The notes: generated by a model not told the origin, from the letters alone. 22,215 bases of DNA from an uncultured Collinsella sp. (GCA_900545055.1 UQXP01000026.1:1-22215); one strand, 5' to 3'. Positions 14,155 to 21,887 are shown, numbered from the stretch's first letter. Numbers and translations: made by a program.

Positions 14155-14184
14155 AAAGAAAACGGGCACCCTTCGGTACCCGTT
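14155..14184 (-). terminator. Terminator of the par operon
   Basis: On the minus strand AACGGGTACC and GGTGCCCGTT (14175-14184 and 14161-14170) form a 10-bp stem with one mismatch and a GAAG loop, followed by TTCTTTT. It begins four bases after the stop of the ribbon-helix-helix gene. Confidence 0.75.
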
Positions 14185-14187
14185 AAC

Positions 14188-14490
14188 TCAACAGCGCTCT
14201 TTTTCGGCCAAATAGCGATCGAAAAGCTCCCGAGCGATATCGGAAACAGACTTGTCTTCCTCAAGGGCGACCTGCTTCAATCGCTTGCGGTAGCTCTCGG
14301 GAACGTAGACAGACAACTGTACAAGCCTCTCAGATGCCCCTTCAAGGCCCTTTTTCGGGCGCCCGGCTTTCCGTACCTGTGGAGCCGATTTCTGGGGCTC
14401 AGATGCGCTTTCAACGATTTTCTGCTGCCTCTCCTCGGCCTTCTCCGCGGCAACATCGAAGTAGGAGGTCGCCTTTTTGAACTTTGCCAT
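14188..14490 (-). CDS. Ribbon-helix-helix partner of ParA
   Basis: This 100-residue protein has a basic, flexible N-terminus (1-55) and a C-terminal ribbon-helix-helix domain (LVQLSVYVPESYRKRLKQVA, about residues 56-98). The start codon follows the parA stop without a gap (TAAATG), so it is translated by coupling. In small-ParA (type Ib) systems the second gene encodes a ParG-like protein that binds the centromere and represses the operon, while its flexible tail stimulates the ATPase. Position, size and fold all fit that role. The inverted repeats at 15064-15174 are its likely targets. Confidence 0.78.
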   Translation of the reverse strand: MAKFKKATSYFDVAAEKAEERQQKIVESASEPQKSAPQVRKAGRPKKGLEGASERLVQLSVYVPESYRKRLKQVALEEDKSVSDIARELFDRYLAEKERC

Positions 14491-15042
14491 TTACAGCACC
14501 TCTTCCAGTTCGTTCAGGATGTTTTCAATCGCCTGGGCGGCCTTGCCGTTCTTGGCGATTTCATACACGGGCTTTCCCAGCGCCGCGCCCTGCTTGAAGG
14601 CCGCCGCGGTCGGTACGGTGCCCAGCACGGGAAGGTCGTCGGCCTCGAGCAGTTCGAGGAACTGTCTGTCCACGGTCTGGTTGCCGGCGAAGTTGTTGAT
14701 GATGATTGCGAACGACAAGTCGGGATTGGCCTCGGTGATGACCTTGATCGTTCGCTTCATGGGTTTCAGGCCCAGTGTTCCGGGCTGCACCGGGATAATC
14801 GCGATATCCGCATTCTTGGCGTACTCGGCGGTGTCGTCGCTCAGGAAGCCCGGCGTGTCGATGACGTTCACGGCGTCCTCGTCGTCGAGCAGCCCCTTCT
14901 CGTGGTTCGCGCCGCCCTGCGGGTCCAGGTTGCCGAAGCCGACCTTGTGGCCGCGGCGCTCGAGGCCCCAGGCAATCTCGTCGGCGAACGTCGTCTTGCC
15001 GACGCCGCCCTTCTGGTTGACTAGCAGGATGTTCGTCGCCAT
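14491..15042 (-). CDS. parA: ParA-type partition ATPase
   Basis: This 183-residue protein has the deviant Walker A motif NQKGGVGKTT (residues 9-18), Walker A' DTPGFLSD and the IIPVQPGTLGLKP stretch typical of Par/Min ATPases. It would move plasmid copies apart before division. I start at ATG 15042 because AGGGGAG lies just upstream; the frame extends 13 codons further without a site. It lacks an N-terminal DNA-binding domain, so it belongs to the small ParF-like class. The promoter region contains inverted repeat A (15064-15097), which suggests autoregulation by the partner protein. Confidence 0.92.
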   Translation of the reverse strand: MATNILLVNQKGGVGKTTFADEIAWGLERRGHKVGFGNLDPQGGANHEKGLLDDEDAVNVIDTPGFLSDDTAEYAKNADIAIIPVQPGTLGLKPMKRTIKVITEANPDLSFAIIINNFAGNQTVDRQFLELLEADDLPVLGTVPTAAAFKQGAALGKPVYEIAKNGKAAQAIENILNELEEVL

Positions 15043-15063
15043 GTTCTCCCCTTTCTGAATAGC

Positions 15064-15174
15064 GTAGTCATATATTAGCATATTAACATGTGACTACATT
15101 AAGTAATTCTAAGACGCAGATAGAAATACGTGAGCATGTTAAGTAATTAGTATAGTACTACGTTAACGTGCTCA
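15064..15174. promoter_or_regulatory. parS: Par operator/centromere candidates A and B
   Basis: Repeat A pairs GTAGTCA 15064-15070 with TGACTAC 15091-15097. Repeat B pairs 15131-15142 with 15163-15174 at 11 of 12 positions. Both have exactly 20 bases between arms, and ttaagtaatt occurs in each neighbourhood. They lie directly upstream of parA, where a ParG-type protein would bind. Confidence 0.55.
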
Positions 15175-15177
15175 TGG

Positions 15178-15200
15178 CTGTGGGTTGGTTTAACCTACAG
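15178..15200. repeat. Outlying degenerate iteron
   Basis: CTGTGGGTT, loop GGTTT and AACCTACAG form the same palindrome as the iteron at 13209-13231, with the same loop but two changed arm bases. It lies 1.5 kb from the array beside the par sites. The remaining 15201-15350 shows nothing else. Confidence 0.55.
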
Positions 15201-15353
15201 TCATCAGATACGGTTACAAGGCCGCTGATTGCGAGACGGGGACCCTTCCGACCGCCGACGCGGCGAGTGGGAACGCAAGGGTAAAAACGCATCGTCGCTG
15301 AACCAGTGAGTCAGTATTCTTTAGTTAGATGATGGATATTGAAATTAATTAGC

Positions 15354-15372
15354 GAGATAATGTGCATATCTC
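15354..15372. promoter_or_regulatory. Small perfect hairpin upstream of peptide genes
   Basis: GAGATA at 15354-15359 pairs with TATCTC at 15367-15372 around ATGTGCA. It is 38 bases before the first small gene and could be an operator. Confidence 0.35.
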
Positions 15373-15409
15373 ATAATGTATGCGTTTCACCATGAGAGAG
15401 GGGTCTGTC

Positions 15410-15523
15410 ATGAGCTGGAAACCGAGAAAATGCGTTATCGCCGGTCTCGTGACAACCGGTCCTGGCGGCGGCTTGTTTGCAACCGCAATGACATCGTACC
15501 GACTTTTCACTTACATGTTCTAA
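15410..15523 (+). CDS. 37-residue hydrophobic, glycine-rich peptide
   Basis: GAGAGGGG precedes the ATG at 15410. The product begins MSWKPRKCVIAGLVTTGPGG and is hydrophobic and Gly-rich throughout, ending in an aromatic stretch. It is followed 12 bases later by a 79-residue membrane protein, so they form a two-gene unit. I do not recognise it. A short membrane-active peptide followed by a small multi-span membrane protein is a layout used by bacteriocin-immunity and toxin-antidote pairs, but nothing specific supports this. Confidence 0.45.
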   Translation: MSWKPRKCVIAGLVTTGPGGGLFATAMTSYRLFTYMF

Positions 15524-15535
15524 AAGGCAGTTGCC

Positions 15536-15775
15536 ATGCTGTCGCAGAATCAATCGAGATACTTGGCCACAATCGGCTTTGCCCTGCTTGCATTACTCTT
15601 TGCTAGCGACCTTTTGCTGAAACCGCCCAAGGAATTCGTTTCGCTTGCCATATCCTGCATTTCCGCCCTTTACTTTACGGCAACCCTGTTCGTCGGACTA
15701 AAGGAGAGGAAAAAAGGCGCAGTCGCTGCATCTGCCGTATGTGTGGTCATAGCCATTGCCTCATTCTTCATCTGA
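15536..15775 (+). CDS. 79-residue membrane protein with three spans
   Basis: Three hydrophobic segments are visible at about residues 9-27 (YLATIGFALLALLFASDLLL), 34-53 and 62-79, separated by short charged turns (KPPKE, KERKKG). A weak AAGG lies ahead of the ATG. It sits directly behind the 37-residue peptide. The family is not recognised; a role as immunity or accessory membrane protein is only suggested by context. Confidence 0.55.
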   Translation: MLSQNQSRYLATIGFALLALLFASDLLLKPPKEFVSLAISCISALYFTATLFVGLKERKKGAVAASAVCVVIAIASFFI

Positions 15776-15926
15776 CACATTGGTGATTTAGGGGCGATAT
15801 CGTAGGAATACGACCGGGAGAGCCGGGACCAGATTGCCCGGGCCGCCCGGTCTATTCCGCCCCACGCCGAAGACGGCGCTCCGATTGCGCCGAGGCGTGA
15901 CACGCGTGGGATCTTACCTATTTGTA

Positions 15927-16121
15927 TTACGCGACCGCGAGGCGCCTCTTCTGCATGCGGGACTCCGTCAGGTACATGTTGATGATGACCTGATAGGGGA
16001 CGTCCGTGCGGGCGGCCTCCGCCTTGAAGTGGTCGATGTTCTCGTCGTCGGTGTTCATGGTGACGCAGCGGCGCGGTTCGAGCTCTAATACATAGGGTCC
16101 CAGCTTGTAATACGTGAGCAT
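15927..16121 (-). CDS. Antitoxin-like small protein (BrnA/CopG type)
   Basis: The 64-residue frame contains DHFKAEAARTDVPYQVIINM, which closely resembles the helix-turn region of BrnA/CopG-type antitoxins (FKAEAA..PYQ.LIN.YL). The start is uncertain: the ATG at 16121 lies inside inverted repeat C and lacks a ribosome binding site, while an internal Met at 16058 also lacks one. No toxin gene is adjacent, so it may be an orphan antitoxin, a solitary regulator or a truncated gene. Confidence 0.5.
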   Translation of the reverse strand: MLTYYKLGPYVLELEPRRCVTMNTDDENIDHFKAEAARTDVPYQVIINMYLTESRMQKRRLAVA

Positions 16122-16148
16122 ATGACTACATTAACATGGTCACGTATT
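16109..16148. promoter_or_regulatory. Inverted repeat C, par-site family
   Basis: AATACGTGA at 16109-16117 and TCACGTATT at 16140-16148 are exact inverses 22 bases apart. The centre (gcatatgactacattaacat) shares words with repeats A, B and D. It overlaps the start of the antitoxin-like gene. Confidence 0.55.
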
Positions 16149-16245
16149 ATCGAACGTCTGCTGCGCCGGACCCGCCCGTCTGTTATCTTGGGGGCGACAG
16201 TTTCTTGCAAGGAGGCAGCCATGCTCCAGAGTGTCTTTGGATCCG

Positions 16246-16449
16246 ATGGTTAGTCAGATCCATCTTGAGAATCAGGTCGGCCGCTAGCGCTTCGACCTAA
16301 CGACGGGTGAGGTGAAGACGGTCATTCCGACCGCTAAGAATATGAGCACCGTCTTCGGCAAGGATGGCGTGGAGGCGGAGATTCAGGTGGGGCAGATGCG
16401 CCAAACACTGGGCAAACCGGGATTTGGTTGGCTGTTTAATAAGCGCTAA
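16246..16449 (+). pseudogene. Short ORF broken by an internal stop
   Basis: An AAGGAGG site precedes an ATG at 16221 that gives only ten codons before a stop. In another frame, ATG 16246 reads MVSQIHLENQVGR, meets TAG at 16285 and then continues for 53 codons (RFDLTTGEVKTVIPTAKNMS... ending GWLFNKR) to a stop at 16447. A good ribosome binding site followed by a frame shift and a stop indicates a decayed small gene. Family unknown. Confidence 0.45.
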
Positions 16450-16486
16450 CGGTTGAGTTGTTGCAGCATAATCGCAGCTATAAATA

Positions 16487-16534
16487 TGTGACCATATGAC
16501 CATGCTAACATATGCGCACAGTCATATGGTCACA
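16487..16534. promoter_or_regulatory. Inverted repeat D, par-site family
   Basis: TGTGACCATATGAC at 16487-16500 and GTCATATGGTCACA at 16521-16534 are perfect 14-bp inverses 20 bases apart, the best member of the family. It lies 1.4 kb from parA, after the decayed ORF. Confidence 0.6.
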
Positions 16535-16602
16535 GTTGTAGATCGGTTTAATCTGTGGCCCTTAAGCTGAAGCTGCCTCAACAAATCGTGGCTGGCGAGA
16601 CG

Positions 16603-16636
16603 AAAAAGGGGAATCCCTTTTGCGGGATTCCCCTTT
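16603..16636 (-). terminator. Terminator of the adhesin gene
   Basis: AAAGGGGAATCCC at 16605-16617 pairs perfectly with 16624-16636 across six bases. On the minus strand it ends in TTTTTCG, a strong intrinsic terminator 23 bases after the adhesin stop. Confidence 0.85.
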
Positions 16637-16658
16637 CCGAGTCGTTATGCGATTTGTC

Positions 16659-19600
16659 CTACATCTGCTCGCGGCGCTTCTTTTGATCGAGGAAGACGCC
16701 GGCCGCCACGAGGACAGTACCGCCGATGGCGAACGTCTCGCCGATGAGTCCCGCGCGGTCACCGGTCTGGGCGAGGCTGCCGGGCTGGGCGGTATCCGTG
16801 CCGGCGAGGTGCTTCGGGGTGTATGCCGCCTGCTGCTTTGCCGCCTCCTCTGCCTCCTGTCGTGCGATCTCATCGGAAAGCTTCTGCTCCGCTGCGATGC
16901 GGTCGGACTTCGCCGACTCGTAGGCGGCGAGTGCCGCATCGTAGCCGGGCTGGAGCTCGTCCACCGCAGCCTGCTTCTCGTCCAGGATGGCCTTGGCGGG
17001 CGCGACCTTGGCACGTGCCTCGACTGCTGCGGCGAAAAGCGCGTTGAGGGTGTCATCAGCGTTCACGTCATGGCCGGAGGCGAGCGCCGCGCCGGCATCG
17101 ATGGAGTTCAGCTTCGACAGCTTGGCGTCTGCCTGTGCCTTTGCCTGCTCGGCGGCGGAGACCAGGGACTCGGCGGCGATGGTATTCGCCTTCGCGGCAT
17201 CAAGGGCGGCCTTGGTGTCATTGACGGCCTTTACTGCATCCTGCTCGCGCTGCTGTGCCTCTGCGAGCTTCGCGGCAAGACCGGTGAGGATGTCGAGGTT
17301 TGACTGTGCGCCCACAAGATCGGTCTGGGAGCCGGTGAGCCTGTCGGCGGCAACGCCGGTGTCGGCCTTTGCGGCATCGACGGCACGCTGGGCATCCGCG
17401 AGGGCGCGTGCGGTGCCGTCCGCCTTTTGCTTGGCGGCTGCGAGGACTGCCGCCTTCTCGGCCTGGTCGGCTGCCGCCGCGTCGTGAACGCTCTTTGCGG
17501 TATCGACCGCCTTCTTGGCGTCGGCGACGTCCTGGAAGAACTTCGCAAGGTCGGCGTTCGCATCGTCCACGCCCTGCTGCTTAGCAGCGGTGTCCGCCTT
17601 GGCGGAATCCAACTTAGACTGTGCGGTCGCTACAGCTGCGTTGGCAGCATCAAAGGCGACCTGCTTCTGCTGGACGGTCGACTTTGCCGTATTGACTGCC
17701 GCGTTGGCGGCATCGAGGTCCGATTTCGCCGCATCAAGCTCGGTCTGGGCATCCGTGACGCTCTGCTGCTTGGCGGCGACATCAGCCTTGGCGGCATCGA
17801 CGGCACGCTGGGCATCCGCGACGCCCTGCTTCGCGGCATCGACACCTGCCTGTGCGGAATCCGCTGCGACCTGCTTCTGCTGAACGGTTGCGGCGGCGCC
17901 GGCGGCTGCCTGCTTCTTGGATGCGAGATTGGTCTTGGCTGCGTCGAGTGCGCTCTTGGCGTTCTTGAGGCCGTTGATATAGGAGGTCAGCTTCTGCTCG
18001 TACTCGTCGACGGACATGGGATTCATGTTCCAGCCTGAACCTGCCCAACCAAGGTTTGCGGTATCGAAGCTGTCGGTCTTCCAGCCGTTCATGGTTCCCT
18101 TGCTGCAGACCGCCATGCCCATATAGCCGATTTCAGGGCTGATGACATGCAGGTAGTGACCGACAGTTGCGGGATATCCGGCAACCTTAAAATGCTGGTT
18201 GACATAGGATTCAATCCCACTATGCGACTTGTAGAAGTCTACGGCATCCTTACCGATTAGACCGGTGACGCCATAGAGCTCCTGAACTGCCTGATCGAAA
18301 AAAGCCTTTTCTTGGTCCACCCACTGCGGTTTCGGATCGGTCCCATAGTTCCATGCGAGGTTTTCGCCCGTATCAAACTGCATGGAATGCCCAAACTTGA
18401 CATCGGAATAGTTCGCGTTGACAATCGCCGCCGCAATGAGCTTGTACGTGACCTGGAGCTCAGAGAGACCGACGGACTTGCGGTACTCGTTGATGGACTT
18501 CATGTACGGGATTGCCGCGAGCATGTTGTCGAGGCTGGTCGCGTCGAGGCTGTTCCCCACCTCGGTGTAGTCCTTGTACGTGCAGTTCTGGATGATCTCG
18601 ATGGCCGAATCGGCGCCCATGGCACGGAAGAAGCCGATGGCCCCCTGCTTGAACTGCGCGTCGGCGGTATCGAGTTTCGCCTGGGCCTCGTCGACCTTCT
18701 GCTGGGCGGCGGTCACGGCGGCGTCTGCGGTATCCTTTGCGGCCTTGGCGTTCGCGAGCTCTTCGTCGGCGGATGCCTTTGCGGACTCGGCGTTCTTGAC
18801 GGCCTGCTTCGCTGCATCCAGCTTGGCGATGGCATCGGCGTTCGCCTGCTTGGCCGCATCGAGGCCGGAGTTCGCCGCATCGAGGCCGGATTGGGCGTCG
18901 TTCACACCGGATTCGGCATCGGCCGCGGCCTGCTGCTTTACGGAGAGGGCCACCTGGGCATCGTTCAGCTCGGTCTGTGCCGTTGCCGCAGCGGACTGTA
19001 CCTGCTCGAGCTCGGACTCGCACTGGGACTGTGTCGCTTGTGCGGCAGCGAGGGCTGCCTCCGCGTCCGCGACCTTCTGTTTTGCCGCATCGTACTCCGG
19101 GCCGCTCGCGCCTGCCTCCGCTGCGGCGAGGTCTGCTTTCGCCTTCTCGTAGGCGGCGCTGGCGGCTGCGGCCTTCGCATCCGCCGCGTCCTTGTTCTGC
19201 CTTGCTGCAGCGAGGACGGCATCGGCGGAATCCTTTGCAGACTGGGTCGCAACCAGCTTGGACTGGGCATCGGCAAGCGTCGCGTTTGCGCCTGCGAGTT
19301 CAGTCTGCGCCTTGCTCACGGCATCCTGGGCGTCGCGCACGGCCTGCTCGGCGGCACTGATTGCCTCCGGGGTGGCGCTTACGGCATCGGCCTTGGCTTT
19401 ATCGAGGGCATCTTGAGCATCCTGGGCCGCCTTGAGGGCGGACTGGTACGCCTCGTCCTTCTCGGCCGCATCCGCCTTGGCGTCTGCGAGACCCGCCTTC
19501 GCCTGCTCAAGGTCCTTGCCGGCGGCATCGGCGGCGTCCTTGCCCTCTGCGACCTGACGGGCGTACTCGTCCATCGCCGCACGGTCGGCTGCCGTGCCGG

Positions 19601-20009
19601 CACTGACCGCCGAATCATAGGATGCCTTGGCCTGGTCGCGGGCGGAAGCCGCCTCGTTGTAGGGACCAGCGGCCTCATCGTAGGATGCCTTGGCGGCGTC
19701 CTCCTTCGCCTTCGCCTCGTCGACCGCCTTCTGCAGGTCCGCGATGGTCTGTGCGGCGGACTTCGCGCCGGTACCGGATACCGCGCCGGCATGGGCGGCG
19801 ATCGGCGACATCACGGCGGGGTGCTGCGTGCCCCCGTCACCGGTCTGGGCGAATGCCGCGAACGGCGAGATGAGGCTCGATCCGGTCATGGCGGCCATGG
19901 TCGCCGCGGTGACGGTCAGACGCGCGATCCCCTTCGGAGTGTGAATCCTTTTGTTTGGCAGTGCGGCGAAGTGATCGCCACCGGCAGCGAAATGCTTTCC
20001 CTGAGTCAT
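16659..20009 (-). CDS. LAXTG-anchored coiled-coil adhesin with CAP domain
   Basis: This 1116-residue surface protein has a signal peptide ending near AAFA (about residue 54). Two long Ala/Asp/Lys-rich coiled-coil regions (about 85-450 and 670-1040) flank a globular domain at about 460-660. That domain has CAP/SCP hallmarks: FGHSMQFDTGENLAW and VGHYLHVISPEIGYMGMAV. At the C-terminus come LAQTG (1079-1083), a membrane span (ETFAIGGTVLVAAGVFL) and KKRR, a complete sortase signal of the LAXTG kind used by class E sortases in actinobacteria. The coils would hold the CAP head away from the wall. Adhesion is inferred. It is divergent from an XRE regulator and shares its promoter region. No sortase gene is in the window. 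Confidence 0.88.
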   Translation of the reverse strand: MTQGKHFAAGGDHFAALPNKRIHTPKGIARLTVTAATMAAMTGSSLISPFAAFAQTGDGGTQHPAVMSPIAAHAGAVSGTGAKSAAQTIADLQKAVDEAKAKEDAAKASYDEAAGPYNEAASARDQAKASYDSAVSAGTAADRAAMDEYARQVAEGKDAADAAGKDLEQAKAGLADAKADAAEKDEAYQSALKAAQDAQDALDKAKADAVSATPEAISAAEQAVRDAQDAVSKAQTELAGANATLADAQSKLVATQSAKDSADAVLAAARQNKDAADAKAAAASAAYEKAKADLAAAEAGASGPEYDAAKQKVADAEAALAAAQATQSQCESELEQVQSAAATAQTELNDAQVALSVKQQAAADAESGVNDAQSGLDAANSGLDAAKQANADAIAKLDAAKQAVKNAESAKASADEELANAKAAKDTADAAVTAAQQKVDEAQAKLDTADAQFKQGAIGFFRAMGADSAIEIIQNCTYKDYTEVGNSLDATSLDNMLAAIPYMKSINEYRKSVGLSELQVTYKLIAAAIVNANYSDVKFGHSMQFDTGENLAWNYGTDPKPQWVDQEKAFFDQAVQELYGVTGLIGKDAVDFYKSHSGIESYVNQHFKVAGYPATVGHYLHVISPEIGYMGMAVCSKGTMNGWKTDSFDTANLGWAGSGWNMNPMSVDEYEQKLTSYINGLKNAKSALDAAKTNLASKKQAAAGAAATVQQKQVAADSAQAGVDAAKQGVADAQRAVDAAKADVAAKQQSVTDAQTELDAAKSDLDAANAAVNTAKSTVQQKQVAFDAANAAVATAQSKLDSAKADTAAKQQGVDDANADLAKFFQDVADAKKAVDTAKSVHDAAAADQAEKAAVLAAAKQKADGTARALADAQRAVDAAKADTGVAADRLTGSQTDLVGAQSNLDILTGLAAKLAEAQQREQDAVKAVNDTKAALDAAKANTIAAESLVSAAEQAKAQADAKLSKLNSIDAGAALASGHDVNADDTLNALFAAAVEARAKVAPAKAILDEKQAAVDELQPGYDAALAAYESAKSDRIAAEQKLSDEIARQEAEEAAKQQAAYTPKHLAGTDTAQPGSLAQTGDRAGLIGETFAIGGTVLVAAGVFLDQKKRREQM

Positions 20010-20092
20010 TGTGCTGTTCCATTCCTTTTCCGTGCCCTATCCGACTGGGCATCAGAGTGCTTTCCAATAGAGATAATTATGCGCCTTAACTG

Positions 20093-20133
20093 GGATTGTT
20101 GTATATAGTGCGTTGGCTTTTATACAACAATCC
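20093..20133. promoter_or_regulatory. Operator between adhesin and XRE regulator
   Basis: GGATTGTTGTATA at 20093-20105 and TATACAACAATCC at 20121-20133 are perfect 13-bp inverses separated by 15 bases. The right arm overlaps a -10-like TATACA and the left arm a -35-like TTGTTG for the plus strand. This is the expected target of the adjacent XRE protein, able to affect both divergent promoters. Confidence 0.7.
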
Positions 20134-20370
20134 ATGACTCTTTTTGTCATGGATACGAAGACGCTTCAGAAATCATTCGGCATGAGATGCAAAGAGCTTC
20201 GCGCTGGACTCGGGTGCAGCCAGGAGCAGTTCGCCAATTTGATTGAAATGGATCGTTCCTACTACGCGAGCATTGAAGTCGGGCGGCGTAATGTCAGCCT
20301 CTCAAATCTCAAGAAGATTGCCGACGGATTTCAAATCAGCATTGCTGAACTCATGAGAGGCGTCAGCTAA
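20134..20370 (+). CDS. XRE-family transcription regulator
   Basis: The protein is a single Cro/C1-type helix-turn-helix of about 78 residues (KELRAGLGCSQEQFANLIEM, then YYASIEVGRRNVSLSNLKKI). The start could be ATG 20134, directly abutting the operator and with no ribosome binding site, which would suit a leaderless mRNA; or ATG 20149, also without one. It probably represses itself and the divergent adhesin gene through the perfect palindrome. There is no additional sensor domain. Confidence 0.85.
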   Translation: MTLFVMDTKTLQKSFGMRCKELRAGLGCSQEQFANLIEMDRSYYASIEVGRRNVSLSNLKKIADGFQISIAELMRGVS

Positions 20371-20427
20371 ATTTATCCGTCTCATAGTTCACAGTGGGTC
20401 TCGTTGATTAGTGCCTTAAGAAAATGG

Positions 20428-20513
20428 AAATCGTCCCAACGAGCTATCGTCAATCGTCCCAATAAATTACCGTCAATCGTCCCAATAAGTAATCGTTATT
20501 TGTCCCAACGACG
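20428..20513. repeat. Four 23-bp repeats at the ATPase promoter
   Basis: TCGTCCCAA or a one-base variant begins at 20431, 20454, 20477 and 20500, exactly 23 bases apart; the linker (about ATAAATTACCGTCAA) is partly conserved. The last copy overlaps the probable -35 of a promoter with a perfect TATAAT at 20525-20530. A spacing of about two helical turns puts all copies on one DNA face, so cooperative binding of a repressor, perhaps the ATPase itself, is likely. Confidence 0.75.
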
Positions 20514-20524
20514 CAGATAGACGC

Positions 20525-20530
20525 TATAAT
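20525..20530 (+). promoter_or_regulatory. -10 box of the ATPase gene
   Basis: Perfect TATAAT 29 bases upstream of the start codon; TTGTCC (20500-20505) in the last repeat could be the -35 at a rather long spacing of 19. Confidence 0.55.
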
Positions 20531-20558
20531 TTCAAATGAATGATTGGAGGGAAAGCCG

Positions 20559-21824
20559 ATGGATAGGTATATAGGACGTTGTGTTGACTGCTTGGTCGAG
20601 CGCGACCTTGGCATTTTCGGTGCAGTGCTCATTCAGGGGCCGAAATGGTGTGGAAAGACAACGACAGCTCAGAGATTTGCCGAGTCATCGTTATCTCTCT
20701 CCGACCCATCTGGCGGTTTTGCGGCCCTCCAGCTCGCTCGTCTCGATCCGGCCCAAGCAATTGTCGGACCGACCCCGAGGCTTGTCGACGAATGGCAGGA
20801 AGAACCGAAGCTATGGGATGCCGTGCGATTCGAATGCGATGTCAGGGGAGGGGAGCCAGGACAGTTCATTCTCACCGGATCTGCGACGCCGCGAGCCGAG
20901 AACCAGCCGATGCACAGCGGTGTGGGTCGAATCGCCCGTTTGCGGATGGATACCATGACGCTTTTCGAGCTCGGTATTTCGTCGGGAGCGGTCTCGCTTG
21001 GTGCGCTGCTCGATGGCGATTCCGTTGCGGCGTCACTCGGATCCGTCGCCGGTATCGCCGGTATCGCGGATTTGCTCTGCCGCGGCGGTTGGCCCCAAGC
21101 GGTCGGTAAGACAACTGCCGACGCAATGCGGATAGCCGCCGCCTATATTGACGGTGTTTGCGAGTCTGACGTTTCGAGGGCGGATGGAGTGAAACGCGAC
21201 CCGGTTAAGGTAAGGGCCTTGCTCTCGTCGCTTGCACGCAATGAATCGACTCTTGCCGGCATGAGGTCCATCGAAAGGGATTTGGGTGTTGACGTCTCAA
21301 AGAATACGATTACCGGCTACATGGACGCGCTGCGCCGTATCAATATCGTCGACGATGTCCCCGCGTGGCATCCGGCTCTCAGGTCGCCGGTGAAGTTGCG
21401 GCAGGGCGCGAAGCGGCACCTTGCGGACTCATCGCTCGCCGTCGCCCTCATCGGTGCGGATCCGGAGTCGTTGTCATCCGATCCGAAGACCCTTGGCTTG
21501 CTCTTCGAATCCCTTGTGCTACACGATCTCAAGGTTTACGCGGCGGTCAGCGATGCGACCGTATCCCACTACCACGACGCTGACGACCTAGAGGTCGACG
21601 CGATTGTCCATCGTCGTGACGGCTCGTGGGTTGCCGTTGAGGTCAAGCTTGGGAGCCCCCAAGTCCCAGAGGCAGTGGAAAATCTGCTTCGACTCGAGCG
21701 AAAGCTGGTCGATCGCGGGGAGAGGCCGCCTGCGGCGAAACTCATCGTCATCGGGTTTGGTATGCCGGCTCACGTAACTAGCGAAGGCATCGTTGTTGCT
21801 CCGGTCGATACGCTCGGAATCTAA
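20559..21824 (+). CDS. AAA_14/DUF4143 ATPase
   Basis: This 421-residue protein has a P-loop (QGPKWCGKTTTA, Lys33), an Asp-Glu Walker B (RLVDEWQE, residues 74-81) and a sensor-like ILTGSA (104-109). A winged-helix region follows (DLGVDVSKNTITGYMDALRR). The C-terminal DUF4143 domain carries a nuclease-like DLEVDAIV...VAVEVKLG motif. Such proteins are widespread in gut bacteria and archaea, but their role is poorly known. The start ATG 20559 follows GGAGGG. It is a single-gene unit with its own repeat-bearing promoter and terminator; the Cys in the P-loop is unusual but the essential Lys-Thr is kept. Confidence 0.9.
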   Translation: MDRYIGRCVDCLVERDLGIFGAVLIQGPKWCGKTTTAQRFAESSLSLSDPSGGFAALQLARLDPAQAIVGPTPRLVDEWQEEPKLWDAVRFECDVRGGEPGQFILTGSATPRAENQPMHSGVGRIARLRMDTMTLFELGISSGAVSLGALLDGDSVAASLGSVAGIAGIADLLCRGGWPQAVGKTTADAMRIAAAYIDGVCESDVSRADGVKRDPVKVRALLSSLARNESTLAGMRSIERDLGVDVSKNTITGYMDALRRINIVDDVPAWHPALRSPVKLRQGAKRHLADSSLAVALIGADPESLSSDPKTLGLLFESLVLHDLKVYAAVSDATVSHYHDADDLEVDAIVHRRDGSWVAVEVKLGSPQVPEAVENLLRLERKLVDRGERPPAAKLIVIGFGMPAHVTSEGIVVAPVDTLGI

Positions 21825-21840
21825 ATCATTGTTATTTGCA

Positions 21841-21887
21841 TTTCCAGAAATCCTCTATCTAGACGCCTCCTAGAGGATTTCTGGAAA
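21841..21887 (+). terminator. 17-bp perfect inverted repeat after the ATPase gene
   Basis: TTTCCAGAAATCCTCTA at 21841-21857 pairs perfectly with 21871-21887 over a 13-base loop. It begins 17 bases after the stop. There is no T-run, so it may also be a protein site. Confidence 0.6.

Noticed and set aside
14143..15024. Long plus-strand frame of 293 codons
   Set aside because: It lies opposite parA and its partner, which have clear motifs and SD sites; it is an antisense shadow.
12183..16121. Classic type II toxin-antitoxin operon using the RHH or antitoxin-like proteins
   Set aside because: Neither small protein has an adjacent toxin-like gene; the first sits before rep, the second is solitary.
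18312..20108. Plus-strand frame of 598 codons opposite the adhesin
   Set aside because: Low-complexity Gly/Leu/Arg sequence produced by the complement of Ala-rich coiled-coil codons.
20428..20513. CRISPR-like or recombination repeats before the ATPase
   Set aside because: The period of 23 bp leaves no room for spacers, and the last copy overlaps a promoter.
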